DNA of 13,037 nucleotides. It comes from Ruminococcus sp. CAG:382 (GTDB taxonomy: Bacteria > Bacillota > Clostridia > Oscillospirales > CAG-382). The stretch covers positions 51,532 through 64,568 of the forward strand of contig FR892188.1 of assembly GCA_000433115.1 (NCBI GenBank). The letters run 5' to 3'. A program made the translations under genes and the position numbers. A model generated the notes under the pieces. That model saw nothing but the letters and a program-made list of their open reading frames with translations. It had not been told where the DNA came from and made no database searches. Shown here in pieces: positions 5,869 through 13,037 of this stretch (within the stretch, counting starts at the first letter, position 1; every line of letters starts with the position of its first letter).

Positions 5869-6894
5869 ATGTCAACTCTTACAATGGATTTTGATGAGCG
5901 CAGTTACGATATAACCGTTTCGCGCGGAGCAATAAAGCACGCATCGGAACTGTTTGCGCTCGATCGCAGAGTTCTCGTAGTCACCGACGACGGTGTTCCG
6001 GCTCAGTATTCAAAAGCAATTGCAGACGCCGCCGGAGAGCCGCATATATTGACGATCCGGCACGGCGAAGCCTCCAAATGTCCTGAGCGATATCTTGAAA
6101 TTCTGAAATTTATGCTTGCATGCGGATTTGATCGGCATGATTGTGTCGTGGCAGTGGGCGGCGGTGTTGTCGGCGATCTTGCGGGTTTCGCGGCGGCAAC
6201 ATATATGCGTGGGATAGACTTATATAATATACCCACAACTCTTTTGTCACAAGTGGATTCTTCGGTTGGCGGAAAAACGGCAATCGATTTTCTGGGGTAT
6301 AAAAATGTTGTCGGCGCTTTCTGGCAGCCAAAAGGAGTTATTGTTGACCCGGATGTACTCGAATCACTTGATGCCAGACAATTCGCCTGCGGAATGTCTG
6401 AAATTATAAAAATGTTCGCAACTTCTGACGGCAAAATGTTCGGACGTCTTGAAGACAAAACTCAATGCATACCGGTTGAGGAAATAATAACCGCAGCTCT
6501 GAGAATAAAGATGAATGTTGTTGAACAAGATGAGCACGAAGCGGGACTTCGCCGTGTTCTGAACTTCGGTCACACGATTGGTCATGCAATCGAAAGCATA
6601 AGTGCCGACGAGCCATATCCGCTGCTTCACGGTGAGTGTGTAGCTCTCGGAATGTTGGCGATAACCGAAGGAGAGGTTAGACGTCGGCTTATGCATCTGC
6701 TTCACAGATACGACCTTCCGACAGCATTCCGCTGCGACGAAAGCAGATTCCGCGAAGTGTTGCTGCATGATAAAAAGGCACAATCCGGTGACATCACAGT
6801 GGTGCTGGTCGACGAAATCGGCAGTTTTTCACTTAAAACAGAAACAGTTGATTCGATAATTGCGAGAATTAAGGGGGTCATATCGTTCTCATGA
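5869..6894 (+). CDS. aroB: 3-dehydroquinate synthase
   Basis: A 341-residue protein starting 2 bases after pheA with AAAGGAG at 5854-5860. It cyclises DAHP to 3-dehydroquinate, using NAD and a divalent metal, as step two of the shikimate pathway. Visible family blocks: AVGGGVVGDLAGF (95-107) and IPTTLLSQVDSSVGGKT (121-137), which bind nucleotide and substrate; GMSEIIK (175-181) with metal ligand E178; NFGHTIGH (232-239) with H235; and LHGE with H254. Length is normal or slightly short for the family. The stop overlaps the aroC ATG by 4 bases. Confidence 0.97.
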   Translation: MSTLTMDFDERSYDITVSRGAIKHASELFALDRRVLVVTDDGVPAQYSKAIADAAGEPHILTIRHGEASKCPERYLEILKFMLACGFDRHDCVVAVGGGVVGDLAGFAAATYMRGIDLYNIPTTLLSQVDSSVGGKTAIDFLGYKNVVGAFWQPKGVIVDPDVLESLDARQFACGMSEIIKMFATSDGKMFGRLEDKTQCIPVEEIITAALRIKMNVVEQDEHEAGLRRVLNFGHTIGHAIESISADEPYPLLHGECVALGMLAITEGEVRRRLMHLLHRYDLPTAFRCDESRFREVLLHDKKAQSGDITVVLVDEIGSFSLKTETVDSIIARIKGVISFS

Positions 6895-8012
6895 AAAACA
6901 CATTCGGAAATTCATTAACTCTGACACTTTTCGGAGAAAGTCACGGCAGCGCGATAGGTTGCGTGATTGACGGCATCGCGCCCGGAATACCGATTGACGA
7001 AGCCATGATCGCCGCAAAGCTCGCAAAGCGTCGTCCCGACGGGGAAACATCAACGTCTCGGATAGAAAATGACGAATATATAATTCAGAGCGGTATTTTT
7101 CAGGGACATACAACCGGAACCCCGATATGCATCGTCATTCCGAACGAAAATACACGGAGCGGTGATTACTCATACGGCAAAGCACGACCGTCACATGCCG
7201 ACTATCCGGCATATATGAAATATCACGGCTTTGAGGATTACCGCGGCGGCGGGCATTTCAGCGGAAGAATAACGGCGGCGCTGGTTGCGGCAGGCGCAAT
7301 TTTTGAAGGCGCCCTCAAGGAGAAAGGAATAAGAATAGGAACTCATCTTGTGCGATGTGCCTGTATTTGTGACCGCGGATTTGACATGAACAGTCCGCAA
7401 AGCGATATTTCATATCTTGAATCGCTTGCATTCCCGGTACTTTCAGAAAGCGCCGCAGAGCGTATGAAGAAAGAAATACTTCTTGCAAAAGCAAGAACCG
7501 ACAGCGTCGGCGGGGTGCTTGAAACGGTTGTTACGGGCATTGAGGCGGGAATCGGCGAGCCGTGGTTCGATACTGTTGAAAGTCTGCTTTCGCACGCCCT
7601 GTTTTCGATACCTGCGGTCAAAGGAGTAGAATTCGGCGACGGTTTTGCGCTTGCAGATATGCGTGCAAGCTTCGCAAACGATTGGTATAAAACCGACGGT
7701 TCCGGCATAACAACGACAACAAACCACAACGGCGGTATCTGTGGCGGAATAACAAACGGATCTCCGCTATTGTTCAGATGTGCGGTGAAACCCACACCGT
7801 CAATTGCGATAAAGCAAAAAACTGTTGACTTTATCGAAAAAATCAACACTGACATTGAAATCGGCGGCAGACATGACCCCTGCATCGCTCCACGTGCCGC
7901 ATGCGTTGTCAATGCCGTAACTGCGCTCGTTATTGCCGATATGCTGACGACGCGTTTCGGCACCGATTATCTGAAGCCGGAAGGGAAAGAAAAGACATGG
8001 AGTACGGACTGA
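6891..8012 (+). CDS. aroC: Chorismate synthase
   Basis: A 373-residue protein with ATG at 6891 overlapping aroB by 4 bases; AAGGGGGT lies at 6871-6878. It converts EPSP to chorismate in an FMN-dependent anti-1,4-elimination, the last common step. Signature stretches seen: GNSLTLTLFGESHGSAIG at the N-terminus, IDGIAPG, TTGTPICIVIPNENTRSGDY, RPSHADYPAYMKYHG, RGGGHFSGRITAALVAAGA, and HNGGICGGITNGSPL in the C-terminal part. Length is typical. No NADPH:FMN reductase domain is attached, so reduced FMN must come from elsewhere (monofunctional type). The 3' end overlaps the next gene by 16 bases. Confidence 0.97.
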   Translation: MKNTFGNSLTLTLFGESHGSAIGCVIDGIAPGIPIDEAMIAAKLAKRRPDGETSTSRIENDEYIIQSGIFQGHTTGTPICIVIPNENTRSGDYSYGKARPSHADYPAYMKYHGFEDYRGGGHFSGRITAALVAAGAIFEGALKEKGIRIGTHLVRCACICDRGFDMNSPQSDISYLESLAFPVLSESAAERMKKEILLAKARTDSVGGVLETVVTGIEAGIGEPWFDTVESLLSHALFSIPAVKGVEFGDGFALADMRASFANDWYKTDGSGITTTTNHNGGICGGITNGSPLLFRCAVKPTPSIAIKQKTVDFIEKINTDIEIGGRHDPCIAPRAACVVNAVTALVIADMLTTRFGTDYLKPEGKEKTWSTD

Positions 8013-9247
8013 TTGGCGAAAAGCTCGGTCACAGCTTTTCGCGGGAAATACATAACCTTCTCGCAAGTTATACATATGACTTGAAAGAATTACCGAAAAA
8101 CGAGCTTGACACCTTTATGAAATCCCGCAACTTCAAGGGAGTCAATGTCACGATTCCTTACAAGGAATCTGTGATGCCATACCTCGACGAAATTGACGAA
8201 GCGGCAAAAGCGATCGGTGCGGTCAATACGATTGTGAACCGCGAAGGCAGACTCATCGGCTACAATACTGATTTTTACGGAATGCGTGAGCTGCTTCTCA
8301 GCCGATCAATAAGAATTGAAAAACGCTTTGTCGCGGTGCTCGGTACTGGTGGAACATCCAAAACCGCCTGTGCGGTCGCGAAATCGCTCGGAGCAAGCCG
8401 TATCGTCCGTGTTTCCAGAAATCCGCATTCCGACGGGGATATAAGCTACGATGAGCTTGAAGCGATAAAAACAGATATTCAGATCATTATAAACACGACT
8501 CCTGTCGGCATGTATCCGAATGAAAACTGTGCTCCGCTTGATATTGACGGTTTCAGTGCGCTTGAGGGTGTTGTCGATGCAATATACAATCCGCTGAGGA
8601 CAAAGCTTATATCCGATGCCCGCGCACGACAAATACGTGCGGCAGGTGGATTGTATATGCTCGCTGCGCAGGCGGCACGCGCCGCAGAGCTGTTCACCGG
8701 CGACTGTAATATGATGCAAAAAACCGAAAAGGCATATTGCTCTATTTTGAAAAACAAGCAAAATATAGTTCTCGTCGGTATGCCCGGAAGCGGCAAGAGT
8801 ACACTCGGACGTATGCTTGCCAAAAAGACCGGAAAAGCATTTTATGACAGCGACTCCGAAATCGAAAAGCAGACTGGAATGTGTATACCGGATTATTTCT
8901 CGAAATACGGAGAAGATGGTTTCAGAGCCATTGAGACTGATGTAATAAAGCGCCTCTCACTGCTCGGCGGCATCGTGATCGCCACGGGTGGAGGCGCCGT
9001 TATCCGCAGCGAAAATATCGATTCACTCGCCAAAAACGGGATTATCGTATATCTTGACCGCCCGATATCGGATATAAAAATAACTTCAAACCGCCCGCTT
9101 ACTCGCAGTGTCGACGATTTGAAAAAGAAGTATTACGAACGCCATGAGATGTACGAAAAAAGCGCCGATATAACCGTCATGGTCAAAGGCAGCGAAAAAT
9201 CAACTCTGAGCACTCTTATTAACGCACTCAAGGATGTAAAAGTATGA
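7997..9247 (+). CDS. Shikimate dehydrogenase - shikimate kinase fusion
   Basis: A 416-residue two-domain protein. The ATG at 7997 (preceded by GGAAGGGAAAG) is chosen because MEYGLIGEKLGHSFS is the normal AroE start; the frame stays open upstream inside aroC. Residues 1-245 are AroE: GHSFSREIHN (11-20), NVTIPYKE with catalytic K56, NTD with D92, dinucleotide motif GTGGTSKTA (116-124), and the GGLYMLAAQA helix (217-226). Residues 255-416 are AroK: P-loop GMPGSGKST (261-269), DSD (284-286), GFRAIE (308-313), ATGGGA (329-334) and RPL (366-368). It therefore reduces 3-dehydroshikimate with NADPH and phosphorylates shikimate with ATP, two consecutive steps on one chain. Both catalytic sets look intact. 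The stop overlaps the aroQ ATG by 4 bases. Confidence 0.95.
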   Translation: MEYGLIGEKLGHSFSREIHNLLASYTYDLKELPKNELDTFMKSRNFKGVNVTIPYKESVMPYLDEIDEAAKAIGAVNTIVNREGRLIGYNTDFYGMRELLLSRSIRIEKRFVAVLGTGGTSKTACAVAKSLGASRIVRVSRNPHSDGDISYDELEAIKTDIQIIINTTPVGMYPNENCAPLDIDGFSALEGVVDAIYNPLRTKLISDARARQIRAAGGLYMLAAQAARAAELFTGDCNMMQKTEKAYCSILKNKQNIVLVGMPGSGKSTLGRMLAKKTGKAFYDSDSEIEKQTGMCIPDYFSKYGEDGFRAIETDVIKRLSLLGGIVIATGGGAVIRSENIDSLAKNGIIVYLDRPISDIKITSNRPLTRSVDDLKKKYYERHEMYEKSADITVMVKGSEKSTLSTLINALKDVKV

Positions 9248-9687
9248 AAAGAATACTTATAGTAAACGGTCCGAATCTTAATATGCTGGGTATACGTGAG
9301 CCGGATATTTACGGCGAAAAAACATACAAAGATCTCTGCGGGATGATAGAAGAATATGCCCAAGAACGCAAGATCAAGGTCGATTTCGTACAATCAAACC
9401 ACGAAGGAGATCTTGTCGATGCCATTCAGGACGCATACGGTAAAGCAGACGGCATCTTGATCAATCCTGCAGCGTATACTCACACATCTGTTGCATTGCT
9501 GGACGCATTAAAGGCGGTCGGAATACCTGCTGTCGAGGTTCATATATCCGATGTTGATGAACGTGAGGCTTTCCGCCGTATCAGCTATGTGCGTAATGCC
9601 TGCGTTGCCTGTATAAAGGGACACGGCTTTGAAGGTTATACAGAGGCAATTGACTTGCTTATTGCAAACGGAGGCACTTCACTGTGA
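9244..9687 (+). CDS. aroQ: 3-dehydroquinate dehydratase, type II
   Basis: A 147-residue protein, normal size for the dodecameric type II enzyme. ATG at 9244 overlaps the upstream stop by 4 bases; AAGGA lies at 9230-9234. It dehydrates 3-dehydroquinate to 3-dehydroshikimate. Motifs: NGPNLNMLGIREPDIYG with R18 and catalytic Y23; NPAAYTHTSVAL (74-85); EVHISD with H100. The usual SN-x-x-ARE segment reads SDVDERE (102-108), a mild variation. It is placed after the gene for the next enzyme, not in pathway order. Confidence 0.97.
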   Translation: MKRILIVNGPNLNMLGIREPDIYGEKTYKDLCGMIEEYAQERKIKVDFVQSNHEGDLVDAIQDAYGKADGILINPAAYTHTSVALLDALKAVGIPAVEVHISDVDEREAFRRISYVRNACVACIKGHGFEGYTEAIDLLIANGGTSL

Positions 9688-10898
9688 AAGTTCATGTCGG
9701 AAAAGGCAGGGCAAACGGAAATGTCGTAATACCGGGATCAAAAAGCGTAGCGCACAGATACCTGATTGCCGCAGCCTTTGTAAACGGCACAACCGATATC
9801 TGTCACCTGCCGGATAACGATGATATAAATGCAACCATTCGTTGCCTCAGAGCACTCGGAACCGTGATATCAAAAACCGGTGATACCGCAACTGTGTTTC
9901 CTGCTGACGGAATTGCGCCTACAGGCACGTTGCTCGATTGCAAAGAAAGCGGAACGACACTGAGACTGCTGATACCACAGGCATTGCTCACAGGTCGGGA
10001 AGTCACATTTGTCGGATCCGGACGGCTGTTTGCACGTCCTCTCGATATATACGAAAACATATGCCGCGCACAGAATATCGAGTGGAAACAAACCGAGAAC
10101 AGCCTTACGGTGCATGGCAGACTGCAACCCGGCAACTTTTCTTTCCCCGGAAATATCAGCAGCCAGTTTGTCTCCGGATTGCTGTTTGCGCTTCCGCATC
10201 TTGACGGAAAAAGCACGTTGTCATTGACCGGCGGGGTCGAAAGTGCGCCATATATAAATCTGACGCTTGATGCGCTCAAAAAATTCGGATTTGAAGCATT
10301 CGCAGAATCAGCGGGAAAATATTCGGTCTGCGGCAACCAGCACGGCACTTCGGCAGGAAGACTGAACGTACCGACTGATCAGTCATCGGCGGCTTTTTTC
10401 GGCGCGTTGAACGCACTTGGCGGAAGTGTCACACTGAAGGATTTTTATGACGACGGCACTCAGGGCGACCGCGTGTGGAATGAGTATTTTAATGCACTGA
10501 TTTGCAGCACTCCAACGCTGTCGGCTGCGGACTGCCCTGATCTCGCCCCGATAATAATGGCTGTTGCCGCCGTGAAAAACGGCGTCACACTTATCGATAC
10601 CGCACGGCTTCGCTTCAAGGAAAGCGATCGCGGAAACGCAATGGCAAAGGAGCTTCGAAAATGCGGCGTCAGTGTCGATGCACGTGAAAACAGTATAATC
10701 GTTTCCGGAGGGGCAAAAGCGCCGCACGAGCACCTTTACGGTCACAATGACCATCGTATAGCAATGTCGCTTGCCGTGTTGCTGACAGCAACAGGCGGAG
10801 GAACGATAGATGATGCGGAATGTGTCGCAAAGAGTTTGCCCGACTTCTGGAAAATGCTTGCGGCGCTCGGAATATCAATAACTCCCGAAAAGGATTAA
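9684..10898 (+). CDS. aroA: 3-phosphoshikimate 1-carboxyvinyltransferase (EPSP synthase)
   Basis: A 404-residue protein. The start is GTG at 9684, fixed by GGAGG at 9670-9674 and by the lack of an in-frame ATG before the conserved PGSKS; it overlaps the aroQ stop by 4 bases. It joins shikimate-3-phosphate and PEP. Motifs in order: PGSKSVAHR with K20 and R25; ESGTTLRLL (88-96); ARPLDIY (117-123); QFVSGLLFALP (161-171); DQSSAAFFGALNAL (232-245); DCPDLAP with D286; RFKESDR with E313; NDHRIAM (355-361). Slightly shorter than the usual 425-440 residues, but all main active-site blocks are present. Confidence 0.96.
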   Translation: MKVHVGKGRANGNVVIPGSKSVAHRYLIAAAFVNGTTDICHLPDNDDINATIRCLRALGTVISKTGDTATVFPADGIAPTGTLLDCKESGTTLRLLIPQALLTGREVTFVGSGRLFARPLDIYENICRAQNIEWKQTENSLTVHGRLQPGNFSFPGNISSQFVSGLLFALPHLDGKSTLSLTGGVESAPYINLTLDALKKFGFEAFAESAGKYSVCGNQHGTSAGRLNVPTDQSSAAFFGALNALGGSVTLKDFYDDGTQGDRVWNEYFNALICSTPTLSAADCPDLAPIIMAVAAVKNGVTLIDTARLRFKESDRGNAMAKELRKCGVSVDARENSIIVSGGAKAPHEHLYGHNDHRIAMSLAVLLTATGGGTIDDAECVAKSLPDFWKMLAALGISITPEKD

Positions 10899-10900
10899 AT

Positions 10901-11788
10901 ATGAAAATCACAAATCTAGACAACAAGTCAAAAATACTGATAGTCGGTCTCGGACTCATAGGCGGCAGCTACGCAAAGGCGTTGTCAAAGCACGGATATC
11001 AGGTCAAAGCAATAACACGCGACCAGAAAGATATCGACTATGCTGTGCAGTCCGGTATAATTGCCGACGGTACAACAGAAGTGAATCCCGAGCTTATCGC
11101 ATGGAGTGATATAACCGTTCTTGCGCTGTATCCTCATACTCTGCTTGATTGGGTAAAACAGAACGCTCATCTTTTCACACCCGGCACTCTTGTAACGGAT
11201 GTGACCGGTGTAAAGGGAACTGTCGTTGCCGATGTACAGTCTCACATGCCGGACGGAGTTGAGTTTATTGCGGCGCATCCTATGGCGGGACGCGAAAAAA
11301 GCGGTGTGGAATACAGCGATGACGCTGTATTCCGCGGCGCAAACTACATTGTGGTACCTACCGAAAAAAACACTCCGGAAGCGGTCGCACTCTGTTCAAA
11401 GCTCGGCGAAATTCTCGGATTTCATCGCATAAGCACGCTGACCGTAAAAGAGCATGACAGAATGATCGCGTTTCTGTCTCAGCTCACGCATTCGATTGCC
11501 GTGGCGCTTATGTGCGCAACGGAGCAGCCCGGTTTGGAGGCGTATACAGGTGACTCGTTCCGCGACCTGACCCGCATTGCACGCATAAATGACGAAATGT
11601 GGAGTGAACTGTTCCTTTGCAACAGAGAGGCTTTGCTTGAAGAAATGGATCGTTTTGCAGATAAATTTGCGCATCTCAGAAGAGCACTTGCCGATGGCAA
11701 CAGGGAAGAGCTGCGACGTATGATGCGCTTTTCAAGCGAAAGACGCGAAAAATTCGATAAGCCGATTGCGGCTGCCGATATAAAGTAA
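10901..11788 (+). CDS. tyrA: Prephenate dehydrogenase
   Basis: A 295-residue protein. The ATG at 10901 is preferred over an in-frame start at 10820 inside aroA, because AAAGGA lies at 10889-10894 and the Rossmann fold follows directly. It oxidatively decarboxylates prephenate to 4-hydroxyphenylpyruvate, the Tyr branch. Seen: GLGLIGGS (16-23), HPMAG (126-130) with the catalytic His, and FLSQLTHSIA (191-200) with H197. It has no chorismate mutase domain and no C-terminal ACT domain, so feedback by Tyr through an ACT module is not expected. Cofactor preference is uncertain; Arg40 just after the second beta strand would permit NADP. It starts 2 bases after aroA. Confidence 0.95.
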   Translation: MKITNLDNKSKILIVGLGLIGGSYAKALSKHGYQVKAITRDQKDIDYAVQSGIIADGTTEVNPELIAWSDITVLALYPHTLLDWVKQNAHLFTPGTLVTDVTGVKGTVVADVQSHMPDGVEFIAAHPMAGREKSGVEYSDDAVFRGANYIVVPTEKNTPEAVALCSKLGEILGFHRISTLTVKEHDRMIAFLSQLTHSIAVALMCATEQPGLEAYTGDSFRDLTRIARINDEMWSELFLCNREALLEEMDRFADKFAHLRRALADGNREELRRMMRFSSERREKFDKPIAAADIK

Positions 11789-11806
11789 GAAAGGTCGAAT
11801 ACCATT

Positions 11807-12838
11807 ATGAACATGAAATTTTACAGAAAGCTCCCCATTCCGCAGGATGTCAAAGCCGAATATCCGGTAACTCCCGAAATGGCGGAGATAAAGCAAAAGC
11901 GTGACAGTGAGATCCGTGACGTTTTCACAGGAAAGAGCAGTAAGTTCATCCTTGTAATCGGACCGTGTTCTGCAGATAAGAGCGAATCGGTGCTTGACTA
12001 TATTTCCCGACTCAGAAAGGTTGCGGATGAGGTCGCAGACAAAATAATCGTGATCCCGCGTATATACACAAACAAACCGCGGACCACCGGAGACGGCTAC
12101 AAGGGAATGCTCCACCAGCCGGATCCAAACAGCCATCCTGATATGCTCCGCGGCATCATCGCTATACGTCAACTCCATATGAGTGCGCTGCGTGATTATG
12201 CTTTTTCGTGTGCCGACGAAATGTTATATCCCGATAACCATCGTTATCTTTCCGATCTTCTTTCTTATGTTGCAGTCGGCGCACGAAGCGTCGAAAACCA
12301 GCAGCATCGGCTCACCGCAAGCGGTCTTGACATTCCCGTAGGACTCAAAAACCCCACAGGCGGCGATTTGTCCGTTATGATGAACGCCATCACCGCTGCT
12401 CACCATCCGCATACCTTCATCTATCGCGGCTGGGAGGTCGAAAGCACCGGAAATCCGCTTTCGCACGCAATCCTCCGCGGTTATCAGACAACCGACGGGA
12501 AAAACGTTTCCAATTATCATTATGAAGACCTCGTGCGTCTCAATGAGCTGTATGCCGCCTCAAAGCTGGAAAATCCCGCTGTTATAATCGATACAAATCA
12601 CGCGAACTCCGGCAAAAAGTACGAAGAGCAGATACGTATTTCCGAAGACGTCCTCCATTCAATGCGCCAGAATCCCGAGCTTCGCAGGCTCTGCAAAGGT
12701 CTTATGATAGAAAGCTACATCGTTGATGGTAATCAGAAAACAGACGGAACTGTCTACGGTCAGTCGATAACCGATCCCTGCCTCGGATGGGAAAAGACCG
12801 AAAAACTCATTTATGAAATTGCGGATAAGATTATCTGA
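11807..12838 (+). CDS. 3-deoxy-7-phosphoheptulonate synthase, type I alpha
   Basis: A 343-residue DAHP synthase; ATG at 11807 with AGAAAGG at 11788-11794 (a second ATG at 11813 is less well spaced). It condenses PEP and erythrose-4-phosphate, the first committed step of the pathway. It is of the AroF/AroG/AroH kind: IGPCSAD with metal ligand C54, KPRTTGDGYKG (90-100), GARSVENQQHR (158-168), GLKNPTGG (179-186), DTNHANSGK with H265, IESY with E302, and SITDPCLGW with D323. These four ligands correspond to those known in E. coli AroG. The paralogue type and its feedback effector cannot be read off with confidence. It is the last gene of the operon although it acts first. Confidence 0.96.
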   Translation: MNMKFYRKLPIPQDVKAEYPVTPEMAEIKQKRDSEIRDVFTGKSSKFILVIGPCSADKSESVLDYISRLRKVADEVADKIIVIPRIYTNKPRTTGDGYKGMLHQPDPNSHPDMLRGIIAIRQLHMSALRDYAFSCADEMLYPDNHRYLSDLLSYVAVGARSVENQQHRLTASGLDIPVGLKNPTGGDLSVMMNAITAAHHPHTFIYRGWEVESTGNPLSHAILRGYQTTDGKNVSNYHYEDLVRLNELYAASKLENPAVIIDTNHANSGKKYEEQIRISEDVLHSMRQNPELRRLCKGLMIESYIVDGNQKTDGTVYGQSITDPCLGWEKTEKLIYEIADKII

Positions 12839-12848
12839 CATATTCCAT

Positions 12849-12882
12849 GCTGCTGCAGGCATATTGCCGTGGCAGCTTTTTT
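12849..12882 (+). terminator. Intrinsic terminator of the aromatic operon
   Basis: GCTGCTGC-A-GGC (12849-12860) pairs with GCC-GTGGCAGC (12866-12876): eleven pairs with two G-U and one bulged A, around an ATATT loop. It is followed by six T residues (12877-12882). It begins ten bases after the DAHP synthase stop. Confidence 0.9.
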
Positions 12883-12938
12883 CGTGTCGTCCGCGTCTGC
12901 AATAAGCGACACTATCGTTGATTATTCAAAAAACACAC

Positions 12939-12967
12939 TTGACAAAAGCATTCTTTTTTGATATTAT
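12939..12967 (+). promoter_or_regulatory. Near-consensus sigma-A promoter for the downstream gene
   Basis: TTGACA at 12939-12944, a 17-base spacer and TATTAT at 12962-12967. The context of the -35 (an A-run, ACACTTGACAAAA) strongly resembles that of the promoter at 4493. A small inverted repeat CCGT-TAAT-ACGG (12982-12993) lies in the predicted short leader. Confidence 0.85.
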
Positions 12968-13013
12968 TGATATAGTAAATACCGTTAATACGGAATCAGA
13001 AAGGGGTTTCATT

Positions 13014-13037
13014 ATGGGTCTTATCAAAGCAGGTATC
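13014..13037 (+). CDS. Start of a gene, possibly SPFH/YdjI-like protein (3' truncated)
   Basis: ATG at 13014 with AAAGGGG at 13000-13006 and a good promoter upstream. Only eight codons are visible (MGLIKAGI). Proteins of the SPFH/band-7 YdjI-like group often begin with MGLIKA, which is the only ground for the name. That a gene starts here is well supported; its identity is tentative. Confidence 0.5.

Noticed and set aside
7343..7963. 206-codon open frame on the minus strand inside aroC
   Set aside because: It is antisense to a fully conserved chorismate synthase, has no ribosome binding site, and the translation shows no recognisable domain. The same applies to the other long minus-strand frames at 6003-6458, 3784-4446 and 1463-1993.
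9945..9980. Unusual glyphosate-site residues in EPSP synthase (ESGTTLRLL in place of NAGTAMRPL)
   Set aside because: Thr-Thr and Leu in place of Ala-Met and Pro are ordinary in Gram-positive EPSP synthases, so this is not by itself a sign of a resistant or novel enzyme.
10820..10900. Upstream in-frame start of tyrA inside aroA
   Set aside because: It would add 27 residues translated from the aroA coding region in another frame. The ATG at 10901 has its own AAAGGA site and sits just before the Rossmann fold.
1..13037. Mobile elements, tRNA/rRNA genes, CRISPR arrays
   Set aside because: I read for transposase motifs, terminal inverted repeats, tRNA-like cloverleaf ends and regularly spaced repeats, and saw none. 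The only tandem repeat is the in-frame stalk at 1415-1504.

Overview
The window looks like a chromosomal segment of an anaerobic Bacillota, most likely class Clostridia, order Oscillospirales (Ruminococcus-like). The grounds are protein style, purine-rich Shine-Dalgarno sites, consensus TTGACA/TATAAT promoters, DHHW-family surface proteins, a type II dehydroquinase and tightly packed, overlapping genes. This placement is inference. All genes found lie on the + strand.

Left region (1-4468): the 3' part of a surface-polymer modification cassette. It holds a DHHW/AlgX-like protein cut by the window edge, a second complete DHHW paralogue with a membrane anchor and a Ser/Glu-rich stalk, a large FkbH-type HAD-IIIC protein, and a small acyl carrier protein. 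The layout resembles a Dlt-type system: a carrier-loading enzyme and a carrier protein inside the cell, with SGNH-like proteins outside. An MBOAT acyltransferase would be expected upstream of the window, but it is not visible.

Middle (4469-4762): a 294-base regulatory interval. It has a perfect TTGACA-N17-TATAAT promoter, a 27-codon leader ORF with a Phe-Tyr-Tyr-Tyr run, a hairpin whose 5' arm overlaps the Tyr codons, a candidate antiterminator pairing, and a strong intrinsic terminator just before pheA. Together these read as a ribosome-mediated Phe/Tyr transcription attenuator, and this is the most interesting element of the window.

Right region (4763-12838): an eight-gene operon, pheA - aroB - aroC - aroE/aroK fusion - aroQ - aroA - tyrA - DAHP synthase. 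It encodes every step from PEP and erythrose-4-phosphate to chorismate (seven activities), then both branches to phenylpyruvate and 4-hydroxyphenylpyruvate. Only the final aminotransferase is absent. Genes overlap or are separated by a few bases up to 18, and the operon ends in a clear intrinsic terminator (12849-12882).

Far right (12939-13037): a second near-consensus promoter, very like the first, followed by a ribosome binding site and the first eight codons of a gene that may encode an SPFH/YdjI-like protein.
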